The translations under genes were made by a program, and so were the position numbers. Positions 33,221-45,449 of a DNA stretch of 64,000 bases are shown in pieces. The stretch comes from Panax quinquefolius (lineage: Eukaryota; Streptophyta; Magnoliopsida; Apiales; Araliaceae), in assembly GCA_020205615.1 (NCBI GenBank), contig CM035153.1, positions 77,196,471 through 77,260,470 on the forward strand, read 5' to 3'. The notes under the pieces are model-generated. The model saw only the letters and a program-made list of their open reading frames with translations. It had not been told where the DNA came from and did not search any database. How positions within the stretch are numbered: the stretch's first letter is position 1; each line of letters begins with the position of its first letter.

Positions 33221-33720
33221 TGACCTGATCTCCTTGATACACGGGAGTACGTAGGCAACCATATTCTATATGGCCCGGTCGCAATAAAAAAAAACCAAAA
33301 ACATTTCTGCCTTTTTCTCTACAAAAAAAAAAACAAAAACACTTCTACACCCTTCTTCATCAATAAAGCTTCTACACCCACCTGCCTTCACATTCAGCGT
33401 TGAACCTCTTACATCAGGTTCAAATTACGCAGACCTGATCTCCTCTTCAATAGGAGTACGTAGGCAGCCATTTATGGTTCGGTCTAACCCCCTACTAGAA
33501 AAAAATACTTGTCACACGGTACTGGGATCAAACTTCAATCCACTATATTTCATCGGCTTCAGACCAAAGGGATGGAATTACTCAACCTCTCCTCACTAAT
33601 AGGAGATTCGGTGACCATCTAAGCTGCGGTTGTGCCTCAAAGAGCAACACCAATCCATAAGAGATGGAATTAACTAGGCTTCTCCTAAATAGAAGTATTG
33701 GCGACCATCTGTGGTGCAGT
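33221..33720 (+). repeat. hairpin array 2 in the 3' non-coding region of element A
   Basis: Four copies of a unit in which a short stem such as CTCCT..AGGAG is followed by GTACGTAGGCAACCAT or a decayed form of it: near 33222-33262, 33434-33472, 33579-33620 and 33670-33712. The GTACGTAGGCA block is best kept in the first two. Poly-A rich spacers (33285-33345) lie between. Confidence 0.65.
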
Positions 33721-34406
33721 CAATCTCAGAGAGGAAAAGCCACACTCCTCTCCATATTTCAATATAGAAATCAGTCACAAGACACCAAAAATGGTAGGGA
33801 TACACACAGATCAATGATCAGTTCTGAAAGATCCTGCGACGTCTCAATGTCCACACATCAAGGATGAGTTCAGAATGCATCAAGATCACAAGCCCTGAAG
33901 AAACATGCAAATATCAAGCAAGTATCAAGGCACAACTGAAAGAGAAGTAAATAAAAATATGTTTCCCTGCCATATATAATACTGTTTGATATATACAATA
34001 TGTGCTGTACATGACAAAATGGCTAAGCTAGTCCGTGCAGGAAAATACAAGGCTATCTAAGGATCTGTGTGTATGCGGACTATCAGATCTAACATAGCAT
34101 CCCTCTCTGAAGAAGGAGGTAATGCTGCAAGCTCCTACCCAATGGTATCTACACGAGCTAGCAGATCCGAGGCTAACTGCATTGTGGCATGATGCTTATC
34201 AATATATGTACTTATATCTGTAAGGATGCCAGTCGTAAGGGATCTAATGAAGTACTGTCTGCGACGGCCACATCCCGACTAGACAGGGCAGCATCCCGCT
34301 CCACAATCAATGCATCTCTGGCTGATTTAGCCTCGTCTCTCTCTAATAGAGCGGCGTCTCTCCCATCAAGAGCTATCAACATCGAGGCCCTAGCCTGATC
34401 TCTCTC
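33721..34406 (+). other. non-coding stretch of element A
   Basis: I see no gene, repeat array or motif of note here. It separates the hairpin arrays from the antisense ORF. Confidence 0.6.
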
Positions 34407-35696
34407 TTAGGTCATCAGATGTAGACTCTGCTCCAGATACTGTGCTGAATGCTGAATGACAGTAGCACTTGTAATGGGAGAATCCATCACAAATGCTGGC
34501 AACCTAGTAGTCAAATCCTCCTCAATGGGAATATCAGCCTCCTCCATAGGCTTCTCATCGTCGAAATCGGTCCAATTGCTGCTGTGGATACTACTCGCGG
34601 TGATCGATCTCATCTCCATCCATGCGGAATACTCTGCAAAATAACCCGGATGGCTGACGAAAAACTCAGCTAGCTCTCGCTGATCCCAACAGGCATACAA
34701 CCTGGATCTGTCCTCTACTGATAAATGGCGAGAAGCGAAGCACTAACTCGATGCCCCTCAAAATGATGGAAGTCCTGGAACTGGTCAAACTGACACATCA
34801 CGGCCAGTGGGTGGTAAGTAATCATGCCTCTCAAACCAGCTAGAGGAAGATAATCCATGCCCGGAGCATGAGTAATGAAGCTGTAGGGTGAGCTAAGCCC
34901 TATACACGGCAATATAGCGAACGAATCTCCAATCCCTACCAGGAAAGCTGACCAAGATTCAGCATTTGTACACTCGGCAGGCTGAAAGGAGTATGACATG
35001 GCTATATCATGGGTGAAATAATCCTCATGCTGTCTGAAAGTGCTAATCGGTCTCAAGTGTGACATAAACCACACGTCTGACACGATGGAAGTTGCTTATA
35101 AACACTCCTGCTTGGATAAGTGCAAAGTAGATGTAATGACCTCGAGTCTCTGCGATGATCATCGGTATGATGATGTGACCCTCCCTGAAAGCTCTCACTG
35201 CCATAATGAAGCCAATGTCTAACTCATCCATGTATCGTGGCTTGTAGACATATGACAGTACGCACAATAGCAGTACATCCACTCCTGGTAAATGCCAATG
35301 ATCCTCCGGTGTGGTGAAATTCCCGGAATACTGTGCATAACTATCCTCTGAACCAAATCTGTCAAATAGAAAATACTGGGATATAACGTTGCCAGATGTG
35401 AGCTAATCCTGTACCACCCTATGCCTTAATCCAGTGAGGGTCATGAACTGCCTACTCATGTCTCCGATCGCCATATGCACGCAATGTTTGTCCAATGGCA
35501 GCATCATCAAACGTCCATACTCCTCCAAAGTAGGAGTTAACTCATGGGTCCCACACCTCCGGCTCGATCCAGTTTGAGTTGCAAAAGAGGTCTCACAAGC
35601 TGAAAAGGCCAAATCTAGAATAAAAATGCTACGCGATTGATCGAAATAGCCTGAAATCCTTGTTTTCACGAGCCAAACTCTGGCTCCATATATCAC
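34407..35696 (-). pseudogene. antisense ORF of the Tat element (DUF7745-like)
   Basis: On the strand opposite to gag-pol four open pieces follow each other (35696-35403, 35282-35043, 35083-34715, 34700-34407) with frame changes between them. The first has HELTPTLEEYGRLMMLPLD; the second a segment with PRYMDELDIGF and FREGHIIIPMIIAETRGH; the third SDVWFMSHLRPIS and later DYLPLAGLRGMITYHPLAVM. These match in order the layout I recall for DUF7745 proteins of plants (ELTPTLEEY..LLGLP, then VPALLADT, then LQLWMLSHL). Antisense ORFs between integrase and the 3' LTR are a described trait of Tat-lineage elements. Its function is unknown and this copy is broken. Confidence 0.6.
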
Positions 35697-35784
35697 TCAT
35701 TGGTATTCACCTAAATACAAGGTACACTATACCGATGAGCTCAACTTTTGCAAATCATGTTCGGCAATACCTCACATAGGTCCG

Positions 35785-36010
35785 ATGCCGCCAAACATTG
35801 ATAAAGTATCCCCAGTGGGGGTTACAACACCGAAGTTAAATGTTGATAAAGTATCTTCGGTGGGGGTTACAATGCCGAAGTCAAACATTGATAAAGTATC
35901 CCCGACGAGGGTTACAACACCGAAGTCAAATATTGATAAAGTATTCCCGGCGGGGGTCACAACGCAAACTTCAATCATCCACGTATCCCCAGCGGGGATT
36001 ACAAATACCA
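35785..36010 (+). repeat. minisatellite of about 48 bp units with internal stem-loop
   Basis: Four and a half units containing GTTGATAAAGTATC, then a small stem-loop (cccc..gggg or cttcgg-like variants), then GGTTACAACRCCGAAGT. The C-run/G-run pair is kept with different loops. The position between the antisense ORF and the 3' LTR is where Retand-type elements carry an amplified tandem repeat. Confidence 0.8.
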
Positions 36011-36757
36011 TTGATGTACGTATCAGTGAAGGTCAGCCTTGACGTCATTTCAACCGATGGCAAGTAAAACCATCGAAGCATCGGAGGCCATTCGATGATC
36101 TCATCCATCAATGCACTTATCCACAACCTTCCTCTGTGGGGTCACAACACGATTTAACCATTGATATACGCGTCAATGAAGGTCAAAAAGCCATGACATA
36201 CTCCCCAACAAGGGTCACAATGCAATGCAATCATTGATACACACATCAATAAACGTTAAGCAGCCTTGACAGTTTGCCAAACAGGGACCTATCCGGTGAT
36301 ACACACATCAGCGAAGGTCAGGCAGCCCTGACAATACATACTGTTGGCAGTAACTCCAACAAAGATCGTGGTATATGCTGGTGACACAAACCAGAGAAGA
36401 CCATCCTCATCGAAGAGGACCGATGGTTGAATATGTTATACACATCCTCAAACAGATAAAGCTTTATCCCCATAGATCTCTTGTACACGAGAGGCACCTA
36501 TATGGAGTAAAGGTCTGTATCAAGGATCCAGGACTTTGGTGATAGCCCCAACATCAACATCCTTGAAGACTTGGATTGCATATCCAAGACATTACTGATT
36601 GTCATCCCCGACAGGATTAACAGGGAACTGGCAACCATTCATTCATGCATCAAACATTTGCATCATGTTGCTGCACATAGCATCATGTTTATCTTGTTGC
36701 ATTTCAAGTGTCTATGATTCTTTATCCTATCCATGCCTTGAATTGCATGAATATGAT
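36011..36757 (+). other. 3' end of the element A interior with decayed repeats
   Basis: No gene. To about 36340 further decayed copies of small inverted repeats occur, in the style of attgat..atcaat around ACAC loops (36163, 36235, 36297) and GGTCACAACRC blocks. The rest is unique sequence. Confidence 0.6.
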
Positions 36758-36770
36758 AAAGAGGGGCATC
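36758..36770 (+). other. polypurine tract of element A
   Basis: AAAGAGGGGCATC directly before the TGTAGACA start of the 3' LTR. The purine run primes plus-strand synthesis. It fixes the element's direction as plus. Confidence 0.8.
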
Positions 36771-37178
36771 TGTAGACATTCAAAATTTTCTGCACACCTA
36801 TTACTAACATTGCAGGAGGGAAGATTCGTCTTTCAAAGATAACCCTGGAAGACAACACACATCCATTCCGGATACTACCAAAAGTTCAGTCTCAAACCCC
36901 GAAACACACACCGGGAGTATCAATTCTAACCTCGGAGATAACCCCGAGTTTCTTCCTTGGAGATAACCCCAAGGAATGCTGTTGTAGTTCTGGTGGTAAC
37001 CCCGGAAATGCTTGTTTCAAATGCATGCGATCAGCTTCAATCTCAGACCTCCTGCCGAGGCACTCATTGCAAAGACCAGGAGATAACACCGGGAAGACAG
37101 GCATACTTACAGATGACCTTGCGGAATTTAAACACTTGCATCAGTCCAATCTCAGATGTAACCCTAAGCAATGTCTGC

Positions 37179-37181
37179 TAT
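37179..37181. repeat. target-site duplication of the CACTA element (tat)
   Basis: TAT is repeated at 45745-45747. The 5' LTR of element A has the empty site at about 12794 (gtctgctatcagcccaaa) with one TAT, so the 3-bp duplication, standard for CACTA elements, is proved. Confidence 0.95.
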
Positions 37182-37192
37182 CACTACAAGAA
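37182..37192 (+). repeat. left terminal inverted repeat of the CACTA element
   Basis: CACTACAAGAA; it pairs with 45734-45744, where one base differs (A to G). Confidence 0.95.
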
Positions 37193-37214
37193 CAAGGTTT
37201 ATCAGTGACTGCCT

Positions 37215-37530
37215 ATCCGCGATCGCACTCGATCGCAGATAATTATCAGCGACCGAATACGATCGCTGATAGTCGTCGCATGAAATTCGGTCGTTGGGAT
37301 GCACATCAGTGACCACTACTAGTGACCGATATATCTCGATCATATGAAGCGGCGATCGAATGACAATTTGATTAAGCTAAAATTAAATCGACGTGGTGCA
37401 GGGCCAAAAGTCGACGTGGTCCACATGGCAAAGAATCGCTATCGGCTGACGCGTCGCGATTCTTTGATACCCTTAAATATTTAGCCATCGTTAATAACTA
37501 TCAGCGACCGCATGCGGTCGCTGATCTAGA
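37215..37530. repeat. left subterminal repeats of the CACTA element, with palindromes
   Basis: Several AGCGACC/GGTCGCT copies in both directions. A perfect 24-bp palindrome (core agcgaccgcatgcggtcgct) is at 37501-37524, and an imperfect one at 37244-37271. Such subterminal motifs bind the TNPA protein in En/Spm elements; here that role is inferred. Confidence 0.8.
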
Positions 37531-37999
37531 AAAAATGAAAAGCAGATTTTTGCTGTTTTGAAGAATTCCCAAAAACCAGTACCTGTTTTGTACCTGCTTT
37601 ATCCCAACACACATACACAACAATATAAACAACATGCACAAAAATATAAACATCCATCGTCCACCGACACATACACCAAACTAGTATATAAACTATATAA
37701 ACCTTTAAAAACCAATTTAAATTGAATAAATATAAACAAATCTAATATTGTTTAAGTAACATACAGACATCCAAAGAATGAATATACAAGTACAAGCTTA
37801 TCAAATAACTACAGAACAACACTAAAGTAGGTACGTCAAGCATCATCGCCTCCTTGATCACCCTGTAATTAAAAAAATAATAAAACAAGTTACAAATATA
37901 GTAACTATGTTGATACTGGTATATATTATGATAATATATACAACAAATTGATTTTATACCTCGTCACCATCCCCATGTCATTCTATCTGCTGCTGCAGC

Positions 38000-39381
38000 C
38001 GCTCTTCGCTTCACTTTAACTCCTCGGGACTTCAGGCCCCCGGATGCCCGCCATATCTTGGAAGATCTCAATCTCGACATATAGCTCTCACACAGTCAAC
38101 CGGAGTATGAATAGCTGGATGACTTGATGACTATGAAGACTGGGTAGCAGAGCTGCATGAGCCACTAAAGGATGGGCGTCGTCATTGTCCTTGACCTTTA
38201 ATGTAGTTCTTCTTCCCAACAGATGCCCTCTCCCACAACTCTTGATCAATAGGCGGACATGGAGTGCCTTCAGGATAGCGTTCATTCAATAAACGCTTAT
38301 AAGTATCCTGTCATCATGTTAACAATTAAATAGTTAAAAAAAAATTCTATAAGCATTGATAAACAAGATCAAATTGTTAAAATTTATTACCGCTATCTGG
38401 ATAGCATCAGGCAGACCATCACGGGTGGCCACGTACACATCCAACCAATGGATAGGCTGACCTTGAGACTAAGACTCCTATACAAAAAATAACACAATAT
38501 TACTATGTAAAATTGTGATATATTTTCTATAATTCATGATTGTAAACATATTAAAACTTGTAAATCGTACCACAGCGTTGATATCTTTTATAATCTGTGA
38601 AATCTTTACGCCTTTGTATGTTCCTTTAGCCTTTTTGCCATCGGGTACACCCAAGGATCTGTTGGTGGCGGCAGTCTTATGTCTTTTCACCCAGCTCTCA
38701 ACTCTCTATTGGGCACACATATGAGCCCATATGGACTGGGTGCACCACCAGGGGCTATGCTCGTGCATGTAATCCTCTCCCTGACCTGGATGGTCGATCT
38801 CGACATTGTGAAGGGCTTTTTGTCATTCTTTGTTCAAATTATCCTTGGTGCGAACGACGCACTTCTGCCAGAATAATGTTTGAATCACTGAAGCCTGCGG
38901 GTCCTCCCATCTATACCTTTTCTACAAATAAAACAACAATAATAACATTACTAAACAATTATCCTTAATTAGAATATTATATTATCTATCATAATTAAAA
39001 GAAACATACCTAAAATTCAGCCCAAACAACATCCTTATGGGCGATAGGTGTGCTCGCCCACGTAATCACAGGTGTAGGCCAATTCTATAAACACAATTGT
39101 GATATGCACTTAACGATCTTATTATCTGAAAAATCACTATAGTATACAACAATTTACATAAATGATAAGTAGATATATTAAAGCAATTTACATCTAAATT
39201 CTATATATCTTGAATAAATGGAATCTAAAATGCTTATATATAAATGATGCGGGACATACGTGCTATTCGGAGGAGGGCGAATCTGAATAAAAATCCGATC
39301 ATCCTGATTAGTAGGGGCCTTGGGCACATGATTAGGTCCCCTACCCAAGTCATACTTTTTCTGCGCTGCTTTAGAAGCCAT
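38000..39381 (-). pseudogene. CACTA accessory gene, Transposase_24/TNPA-like
   Basis: The first exon begins at an ATG at 39379-39381 (MASKAAQKKYDLGRGPNHVP). Further pieces, probably exons: NWPTPVITWASTPIAHKD (39010-39088); a long one near 38930-38560 with YRWEDPQAS, HPGQGEDYMHEHSPWW and SWVKRHKTAATNRS; and one near 38310-38160 with PEGTPCPPIDQELWERAS followed by GKKNYIKGQGQ. Conserved Trp residues and the final G..YIKGQG are in the style of plant Transposase_24 (Ptta/En/Spm) proteins, thought to bind element ends. Two or more in-frame stops are present (one behind AHMCAQ). Exon borders are not certain. Confidence 0.5.
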
Positions 39382-39596
39382 CTGTATATTACAAATTTCA
39401 AGATGTATATATGAGTTATATTTGATTATATGTCCATATATGAATATATAAAATGACAATAAACATGATAGTGATATAAATATGTATATATATGAATATA
39501 AAATGACAATAAATAAAAATTGCATTTAAATAGTTAAGTACATAAACATGAAAATGATATAAAAAACATGTAATGCTAAACATACATTTCATTTGT

Positions 39597-42500
39597 TCAA
39601 GTGTCAATGTCTGATTTAGAATCATCTTGTATACGTGTTGCAGATTCATAACCATCATTTGCTTCAGATTCAGTCAATAACTCTTCCTCCTCAATATCAA
39701 TGTCATCTGAAACAAGTATTAACTCAGGATCTAATTTATGTGGTTCATCTCCACCATCTAACTGGATTACTTCATTGTCGTCCTCCACATTTATTATAGT
39801 TTGACTATGAAGCATCTGCTCTTGGTAAATCTCCCCATCAACTACTTATACACGACTACGCGTGGGAGTATGAATTACAACTTGCTAATCTGTAGGCGGT
39901 CTATCCCTTTTCCTAACAGGACTAGGAGTGTAGTATACTTGTACTGTTTGAGTTGGTAAAACAAATTGTTCGTTAGAGTATGCAGACCTACCGAGGTCAA
40001 TATCGATGATTCCATGTCTGTCAACACGTATCCCTTTTTCTGAATCAATCCAACGACACTTGAACAAGTGAATATGACCCCCGTACATGGCCTTGTACGA
40101 CAACTCTACGATTTCCTCCAACTCCCCATAAAAGGCACGACCAAGCTCATTGTAATAATCTCCTTGGACACACACTCCAGAGTTTGTTGTTCTTTTACTG
40201 CGCCCATATACCTTTGAATGAAATTCACAACCATTTATTTTGTAACCATTGCGGCTGACTTGGTCCTTGTCTGGTCCCATAGCTAGGACTTGTACATTAG
40301 CCGGAATCGTTGATCCCTCAGTCAAAGCCTACAAAAACTCCATCTTATTAAATGAAGTCATAATTAATATGGAGTATATATATATATATGTCGTGCTTAA
40401 AAAATTGAACTTACTTTGTCCTTTAGCCAAAGTGCAAATTTTTTATCACGATTGATTTGAATATCTTTATCAGTTATGCCGGGATGCTTCACTTTTAACT
40501 CGCCATCGTAGAATCTATACCATGTTATAAACATTAACATATTGGAATAAATTTTGAACTTAAAAGATAAATTATCAAGTTTACATGTGTACCTCTCAAA
40601 TTCGCGAATCTCCTCCATGATTGAGAAGAATGTAAGTATGCGCAATGTGTAATTCTTGCTCGAGAAGGAATATGCGCTTCCCTTTTCCATAAGCGCGACC
40701 CGATAGACCAAATACAGAGAGCCGACCATTTAGTTCAACATTTCCCCCATCATTATGTCTCGATACTCGATTGGCCTTTGTCAAGACTTCGTCTAAAGAA
40801 TAGTCTGAGACAAACGTAGATATCTCATCAAAATTGTATGCCTCATATATCGACCCCTCGACATAAGCTCTATTCTTCACCTTCCTCTTAAGGTTTTCCA
40901 TCACCCTCTCGAAAGGGTACATCCATCTATATTGAACTGGACCCCCAACACGAGCTTCAGAAGGAAGATGGATTTGTAAATCCTCCATGGAGTAAAAAAA
41001 ACCAGGTGGGAATATTTTTCCAGTTTACATATGATCTCTATGATGTTCTTCTCAAGTACAAACATGTCCTTCTCATTTAATGATTTTGAACATAAGTCTT
41101 TGAAGAAACGACTAAGATCCGTCAAAGCATCCCATATTGGTTTATCAAGCAGATCACGAAATGCTATAGGCATGAGTCTCTCCATGAACACATGAAAGTC
41201 ATGACTCTTCATCCCTTGCAATTTCCCACCCGTAACACACCTTGCAATGTTTGACGCATATCCATCTGGTAGTTTCAAAGACTTAACCCATGTGCACACA
41301 TCTTCAACTAGCTTTTTGGACAATGTGTACCTTGTATGTGATTTGATAATCTTACCATTAGGAGATTCATAAAGTTCTAATCCAGGACGCTTACAAATAT
41401 CTTTCATGTCCAAACGTGCCTTATTATTATCTTTTGTCTTCCCCGTAACATTCATCACAGTGTTAAACACATTTTCAAACACATTCTTCTCAATATGCAT
41501 CACATCTAGATTATGACGAATCAAATTTGTAGACCAATAAGGCAGTTACCAAAAGATGCTTCTTCGAACCCTGTTATGAGATTCGCTAAACTCATTGATT
41601 ATGTTTGTGGCATCAATCTTACCAAATGGGATAACCGGCAATCTCATCACACGATCTCGCATCTCCATTCCTGACAATTGTGGTGCAGGCATATCATTGT
41701 CTACTTTCCCTTTCCTGAAGTGTTCCCTATTTCTTCGAAATGAGTGATCTACCGACAAGAATCGACGATAACAGTCAAACCAACAAGGCTTTCGACCTTT
41801 TGATAGATTGAAAGACTTTGTATGCTCCACACAATATGAACAAGCCAACTTCCCGTGTGTACTCCATCCAGCTAACATACCATAAGCTGGGAAGTCACTT
41901 ATAGTCCACATAACCATTGCCCTAAGGTTGAAATTTGTTTTCGTTGCAACATCCCAAGTCTGTACTCCATCCTCCCACAATACCTTCAACTCGTCTATAA
42001 AAGGTCTCAAGTAAACATCTAAGTTCTTTCTAGGACTATTAGGACCAGGAACCACGAGTGAAAGAAACAAGTATGGCTGTTTCATACACATCTAAGGAGG
42101 CAAGTTGTACGGAGTAATAATCACAGGCTAACATGAGTACGGAACAGCTGAGTGGCCAAACAGATTGAAACCATCGGTGGATAATCCAAGCCTCACATTT
42201 CTAAGTTCCAATGCAAACCCAGGATGTGCTAAGTTGAAATCTTTCCAAGCCTACCCATTTGCGGAATGATTTAGTTCTCCATCTTTAGCTGGAGATTTCG
42301 TATGCCAACTCATATGTTCAGCTGTTCTTGAAGACATGTACAATCTTTTTAGCCGATGTATTATTGGAAAATACCTTAGAATCTTAAACGGTATACTTGA
42401 ATTTTTCGTAGTCACACCCTCTTTATTAGGCCTAAACCGATCATGACAGCAAAATGTGCACTTTGTCATCTGTTCATTTTCCTTATAAAACAACATGCAA

Positions 42501-43165
42501 TCGTTGGGACATGCATCGATCTTTTAGTATCCAAGACCCAACTTCTTCACCATTTTCTTACAAAAGTAATAGTTACCAGGTAATTTCTCACCATCAAGCA
42601 ACATACTCTTAATGGCCTTCAAGAGCGACTCAAAACACTAATGGCTCATGTTGTGATCAGCCTTGATGTTAAGTAATGTTGCCATTGTAGACAATGTAGT
42701 GTGTTTGGTGCAACCATGCCACAATGGCTCGCTACCCTCGTCTAACAACTTAAAGAAGTATTTGACATTAGAATTCATAGGTTGCTCTCTGCCTTGTTCC
42801 CAATAAAAATCTGGCCCTGCAATATCATGAACCATTTCATTCATACGATGAGTACTACTGCCCGAATTTTGTACTTCTATGATGCCACAATCTCTTCTTT
42901 GCCCATGTGCCCACCAGCATTCTTCGTAATTTTTTATGAACCCAGAAACAAGTAAATGATAGTTTACCATGTCTCTGTCCATATAATTTACATTCTTACA
43001 CTTCAAACATGGACATCGTATCTGCGACTGACCATTCATACATTCCGGGTGACTATACACATACTCCAAAAACACTTGGCAACCAGCTCTAAATTCAGCT
43101 GTAGCACCTATTTGGGCACTTGAATTTCGCCGTGCCATCCAACTACGGTCTGAATAGAGGTCCAT
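39597..43165 (-). pseudogene. CACTA transposase, TNPD/TNP2-like with DUF4218 and DUF4216
   Basis: The start is taken at 43165, where MDLYSDRSWMARRNSS opens a transposase-associated domain (IRCPCLKCKN, VNYHLLVSGFIKNYEECWW). The TNP2 domain follows (CHDRFRPN; HTKSPAKDGELNHSANG; PYLFLSLVVPGPNSPRKNLD; TISDFPAYGMLAGWSTHGK; NLDVMHIEKNVFENVFNT). Then come DUF4218 (MKSHDFHVFMERLMPIAFRD; GGPVQYRWMYPFERVM), DUF4216 (39885-40325; NGVCVQ-like GVCVQGDYYNELG, FKCRWID) and an acidic tail (39597-39815). Stops interrupt the TNP2 part (near 42635, 42523, 42250, 42130, 42093 and 41544). A frameshift lies at an A8 run near 40993. At least one small intron (about 40520-40590, GT..AG) is likely. Such an enzyme cuts CACTA ends; this copy cannot be functional. 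Confidence 0.85.
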
Positions 43166-45258
43166 GATTCCACGGTACCTATGTTGATATGAGTTATTGT
43201 ATTCCCTTGTTAGAGATTTACAATTCATCTCAATCCCATTTATGATGCTTATAAATACATATAGATGTATATGTACATATATAACATGAGTGTGCATCAT
43301 ATATGATTATTCGGGAATCGAAAAAGGATACATGCCAAAAAAAATTACACAGCTTGAGATTGACTACCCAAAAAGGCATGGTATATTGTTGTCATCCTAC
43401 ATATTTTAACTAACACCAACCTAAAGACAATAGATTCCTAGGGGTAGAATATAAATATACACCTTTGTTCGATTTATAGTTTGGTATATCATGCCTTTTG
43501 GTAAAATAACTTTTTCCTCAAAAACTTCTATTAAAATTCCTTTTCTTTTTGTATCCATACATCAAGGTAATTTAATCAAAGTTTAGGTTTCTTTTTCATT
43601 TCATTTAAGCTTCTCAAAATTGGGCTCAAACTGGCTTATTTTCTCACTTTTTTAAAAAAAAACTATTTTTGACACTTTTCCATTTCTCCGGTTTTGGCTA
43701 CTTGGATAGTCTAAGCATGTGTATTTTAGTTTCCTAATGTTACTTTTATCATCATCTCACTTGACTTGGTCATCTAGACAATTTTAACTTATTAAAGCTC
43801 ACTTTAGGCTCGATAATAGATCCTAACTTGATTTTCTTACTAGCTTTGGTCATTGCAATGATTAGGAATCATCACAAGCATGAGTTAGTAATTTTATATG
43901 AGTTCATTATAGTCTTATAAGATCAGGCACTAAAGGTCACCCAAAACAGTCCACTTTTGGGCTTAAAATGTGTTTTTTTACAAGTTTAATGCTCAAAACT
44001 GTTTAGGCTTGGTTTCTTTAGCTTATGTAGCTTACTTATGTCATATTATGACTATTGAAACTTGCCCACATGGTCCTGGTATGGGAATTCTATATTTAGG
44101 TCTTAGTTTCCACTTAAAGCTTACTTTTGATGGCTTTTAAACATGAAATTTGGTCAATACACAACATAGACCACAACTAAGTTAAGGAACACCTTTTAAA
44201 TGATATGTGTAGACAATATAGGGACTCCATACTGTCTCAAAACACTAATTGCAAAAATTTGCTGTAATAGTTCTCATATAGGCATATATTTGACTATAAT
44301 TTCATAAACAGTCCATATGTAGGAAAAAGAAACTAACTTCTATATCCATATAATCCTATATCCATAAATCATACTTTAAATCATGATAAGAACTTTTAAA
44401 TCATAATATATAGTTTTCGAACAACTATATAGTATCATACTATATAGTTTTAAATCATACTATATAGTTTTCGAACAACTTTTAAATCATGATAATAAAA
44501 TAACCCTATATCCATTATCATGCTTGTATCAGTTAGCTAACTTCTTCACATCCAAAACAGTTCATACAAGGTACTTTAGGCATGATTACTAAATTATACT
44601 AACAGTCCCCGAGCCTTCCATTATAAATATTATTACATCAAATAATTGCTATATACTTTGTATTCATGGTTTTCATGATTTTGAGCAAAATATCCCCTTT
44701 ATAGTAACAGAACAAATCACAGTCAAGAGACAGAAAACAATTGTAAAATTCAATAACTTAATGAAGATCTACAACACATTTTAAGACCACTCCACTCCAA
44801 TCAGCAGAGACAAAAGAAAGCATCACTTTAAAATGAATCAATAAACTATTACAATTAATCAAAAACTATGAAACAGTCGTAATGAACTAGATCAAATTCA
44901 CTGAAAACCCTACCAACAATCCATATAATCAAGATACCCAACCCAAGACCCACAAACACAAACAAAATTCAATTAGGCATTGCCCCATCTAATATGCAAA
45001 GGTCTTAAAACTTTGCATATCATACACTATTTGGGACACTTTGCTTCCATCAAATATGCAAAGGTTTTAAAACTTTCTGCAAATTCATAAGAAAATAAGG
45101 CATTGAACCAAAAGTTATGAAAAAAAAATTCAATTAATCCTACCAACAATCCATATAATCAAGATACCCAATCCAAGACCCACAAACACAAAGCAAATTC
45201 AATTAACCTAATAAAAAAAGGGACAGAATACCTCAGATAGTGAGATTGACAGTTAATG
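43166..45258 (-). other. 5' non-coding part of the CACTA element
   Basis: About 2 kb without a convincing gene. It includes a duplicated piece around 44400-44480 (ATACTATATAGTTT with TTCGAACAACT twice). A second repeated segment at 44920-44950 and 45140-45170 shares CCTACCAACAATCCATATAA. Confidence 0.6.
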
Positions 45259-45338
45259 GGCGAGGCGGTGGTGGTATAGGCAAGGCGGTGGCAGAATAGG
45301 CGAGGCAGTGGCAGAATGGCCGAGGCGGTGGCTGGCTT
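45259..45338 (-). repeat. four 20-bp GC-rich tandem repeats near the CACTA 5' end
   Basis: Units such as GGCAAGGCGGTGGCAGAATA at 45259, 45279, 45299 and 45319. En/Spm elements are known for a GC-rich first exon with repeats downstream of the promoter; the place fits, but the role is an inference. Confidence 0.75.
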
Positions 45339-45449
45339 ATCCTTATTCTCCTTCTTCTCCCCCTTTCTCCCTCTTCTCTCTATCTGCTCCCTCTTTTTTT
45401 TCTTCTTCGTGTCTGTGTCGAGCGGATGACTGAAACTGGTAACATTAAG

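Noticed and set aside
35785..36067. 85-codon frame with repeated VSPVGVTTPK-like units
   Set aside because: It is the translation of the minisatellite and is open on several frames and both strands; no sign it is coding.
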